Source of the DNA: Moritella marina ATCC 15381
GTDB lineage: Bacteria; Pseudomonadota; Gammaproteobacteria; Enterobacterales; Moritellaceae
Assembly: GCF_008931805.1 (NCBI RefSeq)
Contig: NZ_CP044399.1
Location: 1-64,000, forward strand
DNA: 64,000 nucleotides
Direction: 5' to 3'
The position numbers were made by a program, and so were the translations under genes. The stretch's first letter is position 1. Each line of letters opens with the position of its first letter. This document shows positions 30,032 through 39,063 of this stretch, in pieces. Below the pieces are notes generated by a model, which was not told the origin of the DNA, ran no database searches, and was given only the letters and a program-made list of their open reading frames with translations.

Positions 30032-30934
30032 ATGAAAAACATTAAAAATGCAGCATTAGCTGCAACAACTCTTGCTGCTATCTCTTGCAACGCGTTTGCA
30101 GCTGATTATTCTGATGACACTCACAAGAATGATTACAAATGGGCACAATTCAACTTGATGTATGCAGAAGGCGAAAAACCAAGTACACAAGATGGCCAAG
30201 GCCATGACTACTTGGAATTAGAGTTTGGTGGCCGTTCGGGTGTTATCGACCTTTATGGTTACGTTGACGTATTTAATATTACAAACAGCGATTCAGGCGA
30301 TAAAACTGACGGCGCAAGTAAAATGTTCATGAAACTTGCACCACGTTTCTCTATCGATGGCCTGACGGGTAAAGATTTATCATTCGGTCCTGTGCAAGAG
30401 TTATATGTAGCGACATTATTTAATATTGGTGGTGGTGGTATCACTGGTGAGCGTGACCATGATGCAGCATTTACTGATCCTAACTATGCAGATAAAAAAA
30501 CACCTATTGATGGTGATACTAACAACGGTAACATCGGTCTAGGTTCTGATGTAATGGTGCCTTGGTTTGGTAAAGTAGGCGTGAATCTTTATGCTCAATA
30601 CGACATCAATGCAAAAGACTGGAACGGTTACCAATTATCAATGAACTGGTTTAAACCTTTCGTTAATTTTGATAACGGTAGCTTTGTTTCTTACCAGGGT
30701 TATGTCGATTACCAGTTCGGTATTGATGCAACAAATGATCCAACAGCATTCTCTAATTCTGTTAGTCATGGCGGCGCTATGTTTAATGGTATCTACTGGC
30801 ATTCAGAGCGTTACTCTGTAGGTTATGGCTTAAAATTATATAGCGATATATATGGTGTGAAGAACAACGGTGGTACTGGCCATTTAGAGTCTACAGGCGT
30901 TTCACATTACTTCGCAGCAACTTACAAATTCTAA
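30032..30934 (+). CDS. Tsx-like nucleoside-specific outer-membrane channel
   Basis: A 300-residue outer-membrane barrel of the Tsx/OmpK family, which admits nucleosides. The signal peptide is MKNIKNAALAATTLAAISCN and cleavage probably follows AFA. The mature part has DYKWAQFNLMYAEGE, then YLELEFGGRSGVIDLYGYVDV, a hallmark of the family, and ends YFAATYKF with terminal Phe. The start at 30032 follows GGAAG; ATG codons at 30020 and 30029 are alternatives. Placed between nucleotidases and the ribose operon, nucleoside uptake is a plausible role. I left out the symbol because OmpK-type members of this family have other names. Confidence 0.85.
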   Translation: MKNIKNAALAATTLAAISCNAFAADYSDDTHKNDYKWAQFNLMYAEGEKPSTQDGQGHDYLELEFGGRSGVIDLYGYVDVFNITNSDSGDKTDGASKMFMKLAPRFSIDGLTGKDLSFGPVQELYVATLFNIGGGGITGERDHDAAFTDPNYADKKTPIDGDTNNGNIGLGSDVMVPWFGKVGVNLYAQYDINAKDWNGYQLSMNWFKPFVNFDNGSFVSYQGYVDYQFGIDATNDPTAFSNSVSHGGAMFNGIYWHSERYSVGYGLKLYSDIYGVKNNGGTGHLESTGVSHYFAATYKF

Positions 30935-30959
30935 GAACCTAAACTTAGAATAAGTTTGT

Positions 30960-30985
30960 GGAGTCACGTCTCGCGTGGCTCCTGA
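30960..30985 (+). terminator. Terminator after the tsx-like gene
   Basis: GGAGTCACG and CGTGGCTCC form a 9-bp stem with one G-T pair and a 5-base loop, followed by a moderately T-rich tail. Confidence 0.65.
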
Positions 30986-31182
30986 TTTCCTTTCAAGTTA
31001 TACCAGCCTTTATTAAACACCCCGTAACAGATCTCAAATCAGCCTTACTCTCAACATTATTCTATTTGTATCTCGCAATCTTGTGACCTTATTAACGTTA
31101 ATCTACTAATCGCTTTATATCGTATGATGATCATCATATGTATTTTACTTTCAGCACAATAAATTGAGCTTCAGACAGGCCA

Positions 31183-31207
31183 AAGAGCTAGTGATGTTCT
31201 AGCTCTT
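31183..31207. terminator. Hairpin downstream of the DUF1097 gene
   Basis: AAGAGCTAG and CTAGCTCTT are an exact 9-bp stem with a 7-base loop. It lies 45 bp past the end of the minus-strand gene at 31252 and probably terminates it. Confidence 0.6.
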
Positions 31208-31251
31208 ATTGTGGTTTCGATATGAATTATTATGAGACTAAATGACAGAGA

Positions 31252-31716
31252 TTAAGCGTGCTGTGGCGTGGTTTTAAAACTAACGAACAAGGCTGTTAAT
31301 TGCGTCATGCTGTAGCCGAGTAGGCCGCCGATGAGTAGCGGTGGAATAATGGCATGCACATCGCCAGCCATGGCAAAGGTGATACAGCAGCCAATAAAAG
31401 CACCGGGGATAAAAGCCAGTTTACTGTAGCTCGCTTGTAAGCACATCGCACTGGTGACTATACCTGTGAGCAGATAACCTAATAGCGGTGTATCAAGCCA
31501 GCCACTGCCATAAATTGCCAGCCAAGCCCAAAATACGCCGGATAAATTAGTAAACCAAGTCATTAACACGCCGTTAAATCCAGCCTTCGGCTGCGCGAAG
31601 AAAGTGCTGCAACTTAAAAAACCTATCCAAGTGACTAAATGAAATGTATCGGCGATACCACACCATAGTGCAGCAAGTAGGCCAGCGGAAAGGGCGACTT
31701 GATAACGATTTTTCAT
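31252..31716 (-). CDS. DUF1097 family inner-membrane protein (YcdZ-like)
   Basis: A 154-residue membrane protein with about five hydrophobic segments. The pattern GLLAALWCGIADTFHLVTWIGFLSCSTFFAQP, LSGVFWAWLAIYGS, LGYLLTGIVTSAMCLQA, FIPGAFIGCCITFA and GGLLGYSM runs parallel to E. coli YcdZ. The molecular function of the family is not established; membrane transport is a guess. It is divergent from the rbs operon and shares the 485-bp spacer 31717-32201. Confidence 0.8.
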   Translation of the reverse strand: MKNRYQVALSAGLLAALWCGIADTFHLVTWIGFLSCSTFFAQPKAGFNGVLMTWFTNLSGVFWAWLAIYGSGWLDTPLLGYLLTGIVTSAMCLQASYSKLAFIPGAFIGCCITFAMAGDVHAIIPPLLIGGLLGYSMTQLTALFVSFKTTPQHA

Positions 31717-32110
31717 ATTTTAACTCTATTATATACAAATAATATTAGAGACTAAATTACCGCATAACCAAGAATAAAAACATGAAGGAGGTCGTAAATT
31801 CAATATTAAAACCTACCTAGTTATAAATACTCAGTGTGTTCTTTTACTCTCTTTCTACGTAACTTTAGAATTTGATCGTTTTGTTATGGCGTGAAGATTA
31901 GCTGATGACCGTTATCATTTTATTTTCGATTAATTTTACCAGTGCTATTACCTACAATATGTCCAGACTATTACTTTCGATATAAGCGTTTTTCTTCGTA
32001 AAAATAACACCTCGATTTCAAATGAAAGAAATTGGCCTAGTTCTTAGATCCAACTCGCATTTTTATACTTAAAGACTAGAATTATCCTTATTTTTGGCTA
32101 TATTCAACCC

Positions 32111-32138
32111 ATCGAAACGTTTGCGCAAACGTTTCGAT
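32111..32138. promoter_or_regulatory. Paired LacI-family operator, probable RbsR site
   Basis: A perfect 28-bp palindrome made of ATCGAAACGTTTGC and its reverse complement. It contains two AAACGTTT cores 12 bp apart, each resembling the E. coli RbsR box core CGAAACGTTTCG. It sits 64 bp upstream of rbsD, whose operon encodes a LacI-type repressor, so RbsR control is a strong inference. Confidence 0.85.
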
Positions 32139-32201
32139 GACGTTAACATGAACCATATTAAAGACTCAGATTTAGCTATTTTCACCTTGAAGGCGTGACC
32201 C

Positions 32202-32621
32202 ATGAAGAAAAATGCACTTATCAACGCAGACTTATCTTACTTAGTTGCAACGCTAGGCCATACCAACGAGATCACCATTTGTGATGCTGGTTTACCGGTT
32301 CCGGCGTCAACGCAGCGTATCGACCTTGCGCTTATTCCGGGTGTACCGACATTTATCGCGACAGTGACAGCGATACTGGGCGAGATGCAAATTGAAGGTA
32401 TCGTATTAGCAGAAGAATTTGCCGCGGTGAGTCCTGAATTGCACAGCGTTTTACTCGATGTGATTGCCAATGAAGAGCAGCTAACCAATAAAAAAATCGC
32501 AATTACTTATATTAGTCACGAAGCATTTAAACAGCGCACAGAGCAAAGCAAAGCGGTGGTGCGTACGGGTGAGTGTACACCTTATGCCAATGTGATATTT
32601 CAATCTGGCGTGGTGTTTTAG
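32202..32621 (+). CDS. rbsD: D-ribose pyranase RbsD
   Basis: Interconverts beta-pyranose and beta-furanose forms of ribose so that ribokinase can use the sugar. The 139-residue protein follows E. coli RbsD: LGHTNEITICDAGLPVPAST near residue 18 carries the conserved His and Asp, then RIDLALIPGVPTF and a C-terminal AVVRTGECTPYANVI that contributes to the active site. It opens the rbs operon just after the paired operator, with an upstream GAAGGCGTG ribosome site. Confidence 0.95.
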   Translation: MKKNALINADLSYLVATLGHTNEITICDAGLPVPASTQRIDLALIPGVPTFIATVTAILGEMQIEGIVLAEEFAAVSPELHSVLLDVIANEEQLTNKKIAITYISHEAFKQRTEQSKAVVRTGECTPYANVIFQSGVVF

Positions 32622-32701
32622 TTTCGTTGTTGTAACTCACACAGCATGGATTAACCAAAACGTATTAACAGCTATTTATGCGGAATAAAGTAGGAACTGA
32701 C

Positions 32702-34207
32702 ATGACGCAAGCAATTTTAAAACTCAGTGGTATCGAAAAATCATTTCCTGGTGTGAAAGCACTGGATAATGCCTGTTTGAATGTATATCCAGGTAAAGTA
32801 ATGGCCTTACTGGGTGAAAATGGTGCCGGTAAATCGACATTGATGAAGGTGCTTACGGGCATCTATCATATGGACAAAGGCGCGATCAACTACCAAGGTA
32901 GTGATGTGACGTTTGACGGTCCGCGTCACTCTCAAGAAGTCGGTATCAGTATCATTCATCAAGAACTAAACTTGATCCCTGAGTTAACAATTGCTGAAAA
33001 TATCTTTTTAGGTCGTGAAAAGACTAATGTATTTGGTGGCATCAAATGGGCTGAAATGTATCGCGATGCTGATGCATTATTACAACGCTTAAATGTAAAA
33101 CACAGCTCGCGCCAACTATTGGGCGAGCTGAGTTTAGGTGAGCAGCAAATGGTGGAGATCGCCAAAGCGCTGTCATTTAAATCACAAGTGATCGTGATGG
33201 ACGAACCGACCGACGCATTAACAGACAGCGAAACGAAATCATTATTTAAGGTGATTAACGAACTGCGTAACGAAGGCTGCGGCATTGTTTATATCTCGCA
33301 CCGTTTAAAAGAAATTTTTGAGATCTGCGATGACATTACCGTATTACGTGATGGTAAATTTATTGCTGAAATAGCCGTGTCCGATATTGATGAAGATGGC
33401 TTAATTGAAAAAATGGTTGGTCGCCGTCTTGATGAAATTTATCCGCGTATCGATGCTAAACACGGCACCTTATGTTTGGAAGTTGAAAACATCGTTGCAC
33501 CAGGTGTGCATGATGTCAGTTTCACGTTAGACCATGGTGAAATTTTAGGTATTTCAGGTTTAATGGGCGCTGGCCGTACCGAATTAATGAAAGCGATTTA
33601 TGGCGCGCTACCACGCCAGTCAGGCGATGTAATTCTCGATGACAAAGTGGTGAGCCCGATCACCCCGCGTGATAGTTTGGCTAATGGTATTGCTTATATC
33701 TCTGAAGATCGTAAAGGTGATGGTCTTATTCTTGGGCTGTCAGTGAAAGAAAATATGTCTTTGTGTGCGTTAGACGCCTTGTCGAAAGGTCTACAATTAG
33801 ACCACGTTAAAGAAGCGACTGCAGTAGAAGACTTCATGCGTCAGTTTAATGTGAAAACCCCGAGTCGCGATCAAATCATTGGTAACTTGTCTGGTGGTAA
33901 TCAGCAGAAAGTCGCGATTGCCAAAGGCTTGATGACCCGTCCTAAAGTACTCATCTTAGACGAACCAACCCGTGGTGTGGATGTGGGTGCTAAAAAAGAG
34001 ATCTACCAGTTAATCAATCAATTTAAAGCGGAAGGCATGAGCATCATCCTAGTGTCGTCAGAGATGCCAGAAGTATTGGGCATGAGTGACCGTATTTTAG
34101 TGATGCACGAAGGCCGTATCAGTGGTGAGTTTATAGCTGCAGACGCGGATCAAGAAAAGCTAATGGCATGTGCCGTTGGTAAAAAAATCAATGAGGCAGG
34201 GCTATGA
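32702..34207 (+). CDS. rbsA: Ribose ABC transporter ATPase RbsA
   Basis: Energises ribose import. It is a fused double ATPase of 501 residues, the same length as E. coli RbsA. The first domain has Walker [10 protein letters not shown] near residue 38, signature LSLGEQQM and Walker [13 protein letters not shown]. The second half has a degenerate Walker A ([10 protein letters not shown] near 290), signature LSGGNQQK and Walker [12 protein letters not shown]. The start at 32702 follows AGGAACTGAC; an upstream in-frame ATG at 32678 is less likely. Its stop overlaps the rbsC start. Confidence 0.95.
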   Translation: MTQAILKLSGIEKSFPGVKALDNACLNVYPGKVMALLGENGAGKSTLMKVLTGIYHMDKGAINYQGSDVTFDGPRHSQEVGISIIHQELNLIPELTIAENIFLGREKTNVFGGIKWAEMYRDADALLQRLNVKHSSRQLLGELSLGEQQMVEIAKALSFKSQVIVMDEPTDALTDSETKSLFKVINELRNEGCGIVYISHRLKEIFEICDDITVLRDGKFIAEIAVSDIDEDGLIEKMVGRRLDEIYPRIDAKHGTLCLEVENIVAPGVHDVSFTLDHGEILGISGLMGAGRTELMKAIYGALPRQSGDVILDDKVVSPITPRDSLANGIAYISEDRKGDGLILGLSVKENMSLCALDALSKGLQLDHVKEATAVEDFMRQFNVKTPSRDQIIGNLSGGNQQKVAIAKGLMTRPKVLILDEPTRGVDVGAKKEIYQLINQFKAEGMSIILVSSEMPEVLGMSDRILVMHEGRISGEFIAADADQEKLMACAVGKKINEAGL

Positions 34208-35250
34208 GCCAGAACCAAGTGGCAAATAGCAATGCTAGCACTAATACCAACAATAATTCCAATTCCAATAAAAATGTGACCGGTGATGTTATGACGAAAA
34301 CTTTAACCCAAAAATTCTTTACTAAAGAATGGTTTTTTGAACAAAAATCATTAATTGCCTTAATTTTATTGATTGTGGTGGTGTCTTTCTTGAACCCACA
34401 TTTTTTCACTACGGGTAATATTTTAAACATATTGCGTCAAACATCGGTGAGCGCGATCATCGCTGTGGGCATGACCTTAGTGATTTTAACCGGTGGTATT
34501 GATTTAGGTGTTGGCTCGGTATTAGCCCTCTGTGGTGCCTTTGCCGCGTCCTTAATATCAATGGAAGTGTCAGTGATGATTGCGGTGCCAGTGGCATTGT
34601 TTGCGGGCGCTGCATTAGGTGCTATGAGCGGTATTATTATCGCCAAAGGTAAGGTGCAAGCCTTTATCGCCACGCTGGTTACCATGACATTATTACGCGG
34701 TGTGACGATGGTTTATACCGACGGTCGCCCAATTTCAACTGGTTTTACTGATGTTGCTGATAGCTTCTCGTGGATCGGTACAGGTTACTTATTAGGTGTG
34801 CCAGTGCCAATCTGGTTAATGGTTATTGTGTTTGCATCGGTTTGGTATTTACTTAACCACACACGCTTTGGTCGTTATGTTTATGCGCTTGGTGGTAACG
34901 AAGCTGCGACACGTTTATCAGGGATTAACGTTGATAAAGTGAAGATTGGTGTGTATGCCATTTGTGGTGTACTGGCTGCATTAGCGGGTCTGATTGTTAC
35001 TTCACGTCTGTCATCTGCGCAACCAACTGCTGGTATGGGTTATGAGCTAGATGCGATTGCTGCGGTAGTTGTCGGCGGTACCAGTCTTGCTGGTGGTAAA
35101 GGCCGTATTATGGGCACGTTAATCGGTGCATTAATTATCGGTTTCCTAAATAACGCCTTAAACCTATTAGATGTATCTTCATATTTCCAAATGATTGCTA
35201 AAGCTGTGGTGATATTACTGGCAGTATTAGTCGAAACGAAAAAGAAATAA
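34204..35250 (+). CDS. rbsC: Ribose ABC transporter permease RbsC
   Basis: Membrane channel of the ribose importer, about ten hydrophobic helices. Family motifs include [66 protein letters not shown] and [17 protein letters not shown]. With the start that overlaps the rbsA stop (ATGA), the protein has about 29 extra N-terminal residues rich in Asn, Ser and Thr that E. coli RbsC lacks. A start at the ATG at 34291 would give the usual length, but its ribosome site is weak. Confidence 0.93.
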   Translation: MSQNQVANSNASTNTNNNSNSNKNVTGDVMTKTLTQKFFTKEWFFEQKSLIALILLIVVVSFLNPHFFTTGNILNILRQTSVSAIIAVGMTLVILTGGIDLGVGSVLALCGAFAASLISMEVSVMIAVPVALFAGAALGAMSGIIIAKGKVQAFIATLVTMTLLRGVTMVYTDGRPISTGFTDVADSFSWIGTGYLLGVPVPIWLMVIVFASVWYLLNHTRFGRYVYALGGNEAATRLSGINVDKVKIGVYAICGVLAALAGLIVTSRLSSAQPTAGMGYELDAIAAVVVGGTSLAGGKGRIMGTLIGALIIGFLNNALNLLDVSSYFQMIAKAVVILLAVLVETKKK

Positions 35251-35369
35251 CAATCATAATAATAAAACCATGATAGCAACAATACAAACACGATAAATAA
35301 TCATAACAAAATCTGTGAACCTCATACCCTATCGAGGCAGCAGAATTAACTAATAAGAAGGTATATGTA

Positions 35370-36248
35370 ATGAAAAAATTAGCAACCTTGATCTCTGCTG
35401 CTCTCGTTTCAGCATCTTTTAGTGCAACGGTAATGGCGCAAGATTCGATTGCCATGGTCGTTTCTACACTAAACAACCCTTTCTTTGTCACCATGAAAGA
35501 AGGTGCAGAAGCGAAAGCTGAAGCCTTAGGTTATGAGTTAATTGTGCTGGATTCGCAGAACGATCCAAGTAAAGAATTATCGAATGTTGAAGACTTAACG
35601 GTACGTGGTGTTAAAGCGATTCTAATCAACCCAACGGATTCAGATGCAGTATCGAACGCTATCCGTATGGCTAACCGTTCAGGCATTCCGGTATTAACAT
35701 TAGATCGTGGTGCAAGTCGCGGTAAAGTGGTGAGTCACATTGCTTCTGACAACGTTGCTGGTGGTGAAATGGCGGGTCAATATATTACTGACACGATTGG
35801 CGCTAATGCCAAAGTGATTCAGTTAGAAGGCATCGCAGGTACATCTGCGGCACGTGAACGTGGTCAAGGCTTCATGCAAGCTGTTGATAAAAATAAGATG
35901 GATCTGCTAGGTAGTCAACCAGCTGATTTTGACCGCACAAAAGGGCTTAATGTAATGGAAAACATGCTTGCTGCTAATCCTGATGTACAAGCTGTATTTG
36001 CCCAGAACGATGAAATGGCATTAGGTGCTTTACGTGCAGTGCAAGCATCGGGTAAAGACGTATTAATCGTTGGCTTTGATGGCACTAAAGACGGTATCGC
36101 TGCAGTTAATCGCGGTATCTTAGGCGCGACAATTGCACAACAGCCTGGACTTATTGGTGCGCTGGGTGTTGAAGCCGCTGATAAAGTACTTAAAGGTCAA
36201 CCGGTAGAAAAAAGCATCGCTGTACCACTTAAAGTGATCACTAAGTAA
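35370..36248 (+). CDS. rbsB: Ribose ABC transporter periplasmic binding protein RbsB
   Basis: Captures D-ribose in the periplasm. Signal peptide [20 protein letters not shown] with cleavage after VMA. The mature protein follows Rbs[77 protein letters not shown] and [13 protein letters not shown]. Length (292) matches E. coli RbsB (296). A 119-bp gap separates it from rbsC; I saw no clear hairpin there. Confidence 0.95.
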   Translation: MKKLATLISAALVSASFSATVMAQDSIAMVVSTLNNPFFVTMKEGAEAKAEALGYELIVLDSQNDPSKELSNVEDLTVRGVKAILINPTDSDAVSNAIRMANRSGIPVLTLDRGASRGKVVSHIASDNVAGGEMAGQYITDTIGANAKVIQLEGIAGTSAARERGQGFMQAVDKNKMDLLGSQPADFDRTKGLNVMENMLAANPDVQAVFAQNDEMALGALRAVQASGKDVLIVGFDGTKDGIAAVNRGILGATIAQQPGLIGALGVEAADKVLKGQPVEKSIAVPLKVITK

Positions 36249-36428
36249 TAATGCTTACCGCATAAATCGACTAGGGGCTAGTGTTTATCGCTATCCCCTT
36301 CATTCCACCCTTTGAATCCTGACTTAAGTGCATTGACGAGTTAGCTAATATTATTCAATAGCGTCGTTAATCTAATGTCATTAAGTCATGTTTTATTCTC
36401 TCCAGTTACAATGTATTAAGGCTCCTTT

Positions 36429-37349
36429 ATGAATAAGTTAGTTGTGTTAGGCAGTGTTAACGCTGATCATGTTTTACAAGTGGCTTCTTTCCCGCGTCCA
36501 GGCGAAACCTTACTTGGGCATAGCTATGCTGTGATCCCTGGCGGTAAAGGTGCGAACCAAGCGGTAGCCGCTGCACGTTTAGGTGCTGATATAGCCTTTA
36601 TCGCTTGTGTGGGTGATGATAGTTTTGGCACTAATATGATCGCCGAGTTTGGCCGCGATGGTATCAATACCCAAGCGGTGATGACGGAACAAGGCACGCC
36701 AACAGGTATCGCCATGATCCAGGTGGCTGCAACGGGCGAAAATAGTATTTGTATCTCGGCTGAAGCCAATGCCTGTTTAACACCAGAGCGACTTGCACCA
36801 CATAGCGAGTTAATTGCACAAGCTGATACATTATTAATGCAATTAGAAACGCCGATTGCAACTATTACACAAGCCGCTAGAATAGCTAAACAATCGGGTA
36901 CGCGAGTGGTATTAAACCCAGCGCCTGCGCAGCCATTAAGTGATGAACTATTGGCTGTCGTTGATTTGATCACGCCCAATGAAACCGAGGCTGAACTGTT
37001 AACTGGCATTAAAGTGACGGATATGGCATCAGCACAAATTGCGGCAGATGTATTACATGATAAAGGTATTAGCGAGGTGATGATCACGCTCGGTAGTCAA
37101 GGTGTGTGGATCAGCAAATCGGGCACAGGCAAACAAGTCAAAGGTTTCCGTGTTGATGCGGTAGATACGACAGCGGCAGGTGATACCTTTAATGGTGGCC
37201 TATTAGCGGGATCACAGGCTGGGTTAGCGTTAGATGATGCTATTTTATTTGCCCACGCAGCCGCTGCTATTTCTGTTACCCGCGTCGGTGCACAAACATC
37301 AATTCCAACAAAAATGGAAGTAGATGCGTTTTTAGCATTACAAAATTAA
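36429..37349 (+). CDS. rbsK: Ribokinase RbsK
   Basis: Phosphorylates ribose to ribose 5-phosphate with ATP. PfkB-family motifs are present: GSVNADHVLQVASFPRPGET at the N terminus, GGKGANQAVAAARLGAD near residue 39, INPAPA-type VLNPAPAQPL, ITPNETEAELLTG, and the catalytic DTTAAGDTFNGG near 252. Length (306) matches the E. coli enzyme (309). It is preceded by a 180-bp spacer containing a weak AGGGGCTAG/CTATCCCCT hairpin (36273-36299). Confidence 0.95.
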   Translation: MNKLVVLGSVNADHVLQVASFPRPGETLLGHSYAVIPGGKGANQAVAAARLGADIAFIACVGDDSFGTNMIAEFGRDGINTQAVMTEQGTPTGIAMIQVAATGENSICISAEANACLTPERLAPHSELIAQADTLLMQLETPIATITQAARIAKQSGTRVVLNPAPAQPLSDELLAVVDLITPNETEAELLTGIKVTDMASAQIAADVLHDKGISEVMITLGSQGVWISKSGTGKQVKGFRVDAVDTTAAGDTFNGGLLAGSQAGLALDDAILFAHAAAAISVTRVGAQTSIPTKMEVDAFLALQN

Positions 37350-37442
37350 CACGAATGATAGGTTGTGAAGATTTATAGGTGGTGAGTATTGAGTCGCCTT
37401 TTATTTACAACCTTTTATTCATAACATGGACAATATTAGCGA

Positions 37443-38450
37443 ATGGCAACAATTAAAGACGTAGCAAAACATGCAGGTGTATCAACGTCAACAGTGAGTC
37501 ATGTATTAAATAATACCCGCTATGTGAGTGAAGATGTGTCTGCGCGTGTGAAAGCAGCCGTTGACGAATTACGTTATGCGCCCTCTGCATTGGCGCGCAG
37601 TCTTAAAGTCCAGAGTACGAAAACATTCGGTATGTTGGTTACGACCTCAACCAACCCCTTCTTTGGGGAAGTGCTGAAGGGGGTAGAGCGTCGCTGTTAT
37701 GAACATGGTTATACGCTTATTTTATGTAATACCGAAGGGGATGTGGCGCGTATGCATGCTAACCTAGATACACTATTACAAAAACGTGTTGATGGACTCA
37801 TGTTGATGTGTAGCGAAGTTGAAAGCCAAGGTTTTAATTTATTTGAACGTCATAAACCAGTCCCTACAGTGGTGATGGATTGGGGCCCAACAAACTTCTC
37901 GTGCGATAAGATCCAAGATAATTCCCATCGCGGTGGTTATATGGCCACGCAGCATCTGATTGCCAAGGGCCATACTGAGATTGGCTGTATTACTGGTGTA
38001 TTAGATAAATTAACCGCGCAGCAGCGTTTTGCGGGTTTTACCCAAGCAATGAAAGAAGCGGGTTTAGCGATTAATCCTAACTGGGTGACAGCGGGTAATT
38101 TTGAGTGCGAGGGCGGTGAACAAGCCTTTGCTGAAATGTTCGCTAACGGTCCATTGCCTTCGGCTTTGTTTGTCTGTAATGACATGATGGCGATGAGTGT
38201 GATTAATAGCGCGAGTAAAAAGGGTATCTCAGTACCACAAGACCTGTCTATTATCGGTTACGATGACATTAAGTTAGCTAAATACATTACCCCGTCATTA
38301 ACCACTATTCACCAACCTAAGCACCGTTTAGGTAAAAAAGCCGTGGATATGTTGATCGAACAAATTAACTCGAAAACTGCAAGTAACCAAATTGTTGAGT
38401 TAGAGCCTACTTTAGTTGAACGCGACAGTGTTAAACATTTGAATAAGTAA
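37443..38450 (+). CDS. rbsR: LacI-family ribose operon repressor RbsR
   Basis: DNA-binding repressor of ribose uptake, last gene of the rbs operon. The helix-turn-helix is at residues 3-25 (IKDVAKHAGVSTSTVSHVLN), followed by the hinge SALARSLK. The periplasmic-binding-protein-like effector domain has TSTNPFFGEVLKGVER and ends with LVERDSVK. The palindrome at 32111-32138 carries the AAACGTTT cores expected of its class, which supports autoregulation of the operon. Length (335) is typical. Confidence 0.93.
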   Translation: MATIKDVAKHAGVSTSTVSHVLNNTRYVSEDVSARVKAAVDELRYAPSALARSLKVQSTKTFGMLVTTSTNPFFGEVLKGVERRCYEHGYTLILCNTEGDVARMHANLDTLLQKRVDGLMLMCSEVESQGFNLFERHKPVPTVVMDWGPTNFSCDKIQDNSHRGGYMATQHLIAKGHTEIGCITGVLDKLTAQQRFAGFTQAMKEAGLAINPNWVTAGNFECEGGEQAFAEMFANGPLPSALFVCNDMMAMSVINSASKKGISVPQDLSIIGYDDIKLAKYITPSLTTIHQPKHRLGKKAVDMLIEQINSKTASNQIVELEPTLVERDSVKHLNK

Positions 38451-38482
38451 GTGCTGTAAAGTTAAATTAATGAAGCATACTA

Positions 38483-38533
38483 TTTATTAGAAATATGAGT
38501 TTATTAGAAATATGAGTTTATTAGAAAGATTAA
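38483..38533. repeat. 17-bp tandem repeat after rbsR
   Basis: TTTATTAGAAATATGAG occurs twice in a row, and a third unit begins TTTATTAGAAAGATTA. A further TTTATTAG starts at 38534. The array sits just before the rbsR terminator. Confidence 0.8.
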
Positions 38534-38541
38534 TTTATTAG

Positions 38542-38572
38542 CAAGGTTAGCCATTTTGGCTAACCTTTTTTT
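38542..38572 (+). terminator. Terminator of the rbs operon
   Basis: AAGGTTAGCC and GGCTAACCTT form an exact 10-bp stem with a short loop, followed by a run of T. Confidence 0.88.
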
Positions 38573-38866
38573 CACCTTTTTAGTCACTATCTATACTGAA
38601 AAATAACACTCCGCTGTCTTAATTCGACTATTTTCTGGTTATTAATTACTTTATCTACAAAATATATCATTTAAGATTTTTTTTCTTAATATGAAATATT
38701 ATTTTCATTTGTAGTCGGTAATATGCCATATCAATTTGTTATAAAGTGTAACACTGTGTTTCACCTCACATAAGCTTATGAAAAATTATGTTTGGGATTA
38801 TTCAGTATATTGATGCTATTGCCGTATTTAAGACGGCATTTATAATTAAATAGTATGGAGCTGAAT

Positions 38867-38986
38867 ATGAAATGTTGTAAAGGTGGTCGAGTGATTAAGG
38901 TAAGCCGTACTTGGTTACAAAAATTATTTTATAGTAGTATCTATAAGTGTAATTCCTGTGGTGCTGTCACTAAATTGAAAAAATAG
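38867..38986 (+). CDS. 39-residue zinc-ribbon-like protein
   Basis: Short ORF starting MKCCKGGRVIKVSRTWLQKL, with a later CNSCGAV and the end KLKK. Four Cys in two pairs (CC near the start, CxxC near residue 28) and many basic residues suggest a small zinc-binding nucleic-acid-associated protein. GGAG six bases before the ATG is a good ribosome site, and a terminator-like hairpin follows at 39008. I do not recognise a named family. The 416-bp spacer before it (38451-38866) otherwise holds only the rbs terminator and repeats. Confidence 0.65.
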   Translation: MKCCKGGRVIKVSRTWLQKLFYSSIYKCNSCGAVTKLKK

Positions 38987-39007
38987 TACATATTAGTTTA
39001 AAAAGAA

Positions 39008-39055
39008 AACCTATTTAGATACTTATTTGAAGTGATCATCAATAGGCTTTTTTGT
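39008..39055. terminator. Bidirectional terminator between the zinc-ribbon-like gene and the monooxygenase
   Basis: ACCTATT and AATAGGCT arms with a 25-base loop, T-runs on both sides. The long loop makes this moderate. Confidence 0.5.
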
Positions 39056-39063
39056 TTCTGAAA

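Noticed and set aside
32111-32138. Palindrome considered as a rho-independent terminator
   Set aside because: There is no T-run, and the two AAACGTTT cores upstream of rbsD fit a LacI-type operator much better.
36524-37087. Long minus-strand ORF of 187 codons inside rbsK
   Set aside because: It is a shadow of rbsK in another frame. The rbsK product has full ribokinase motifs and the shadow has none.
38483-38533. Tandem 17-bp repeats considered as a CRISPR array
   Set aside because: The units abut with no spacers and no cas genes are present.
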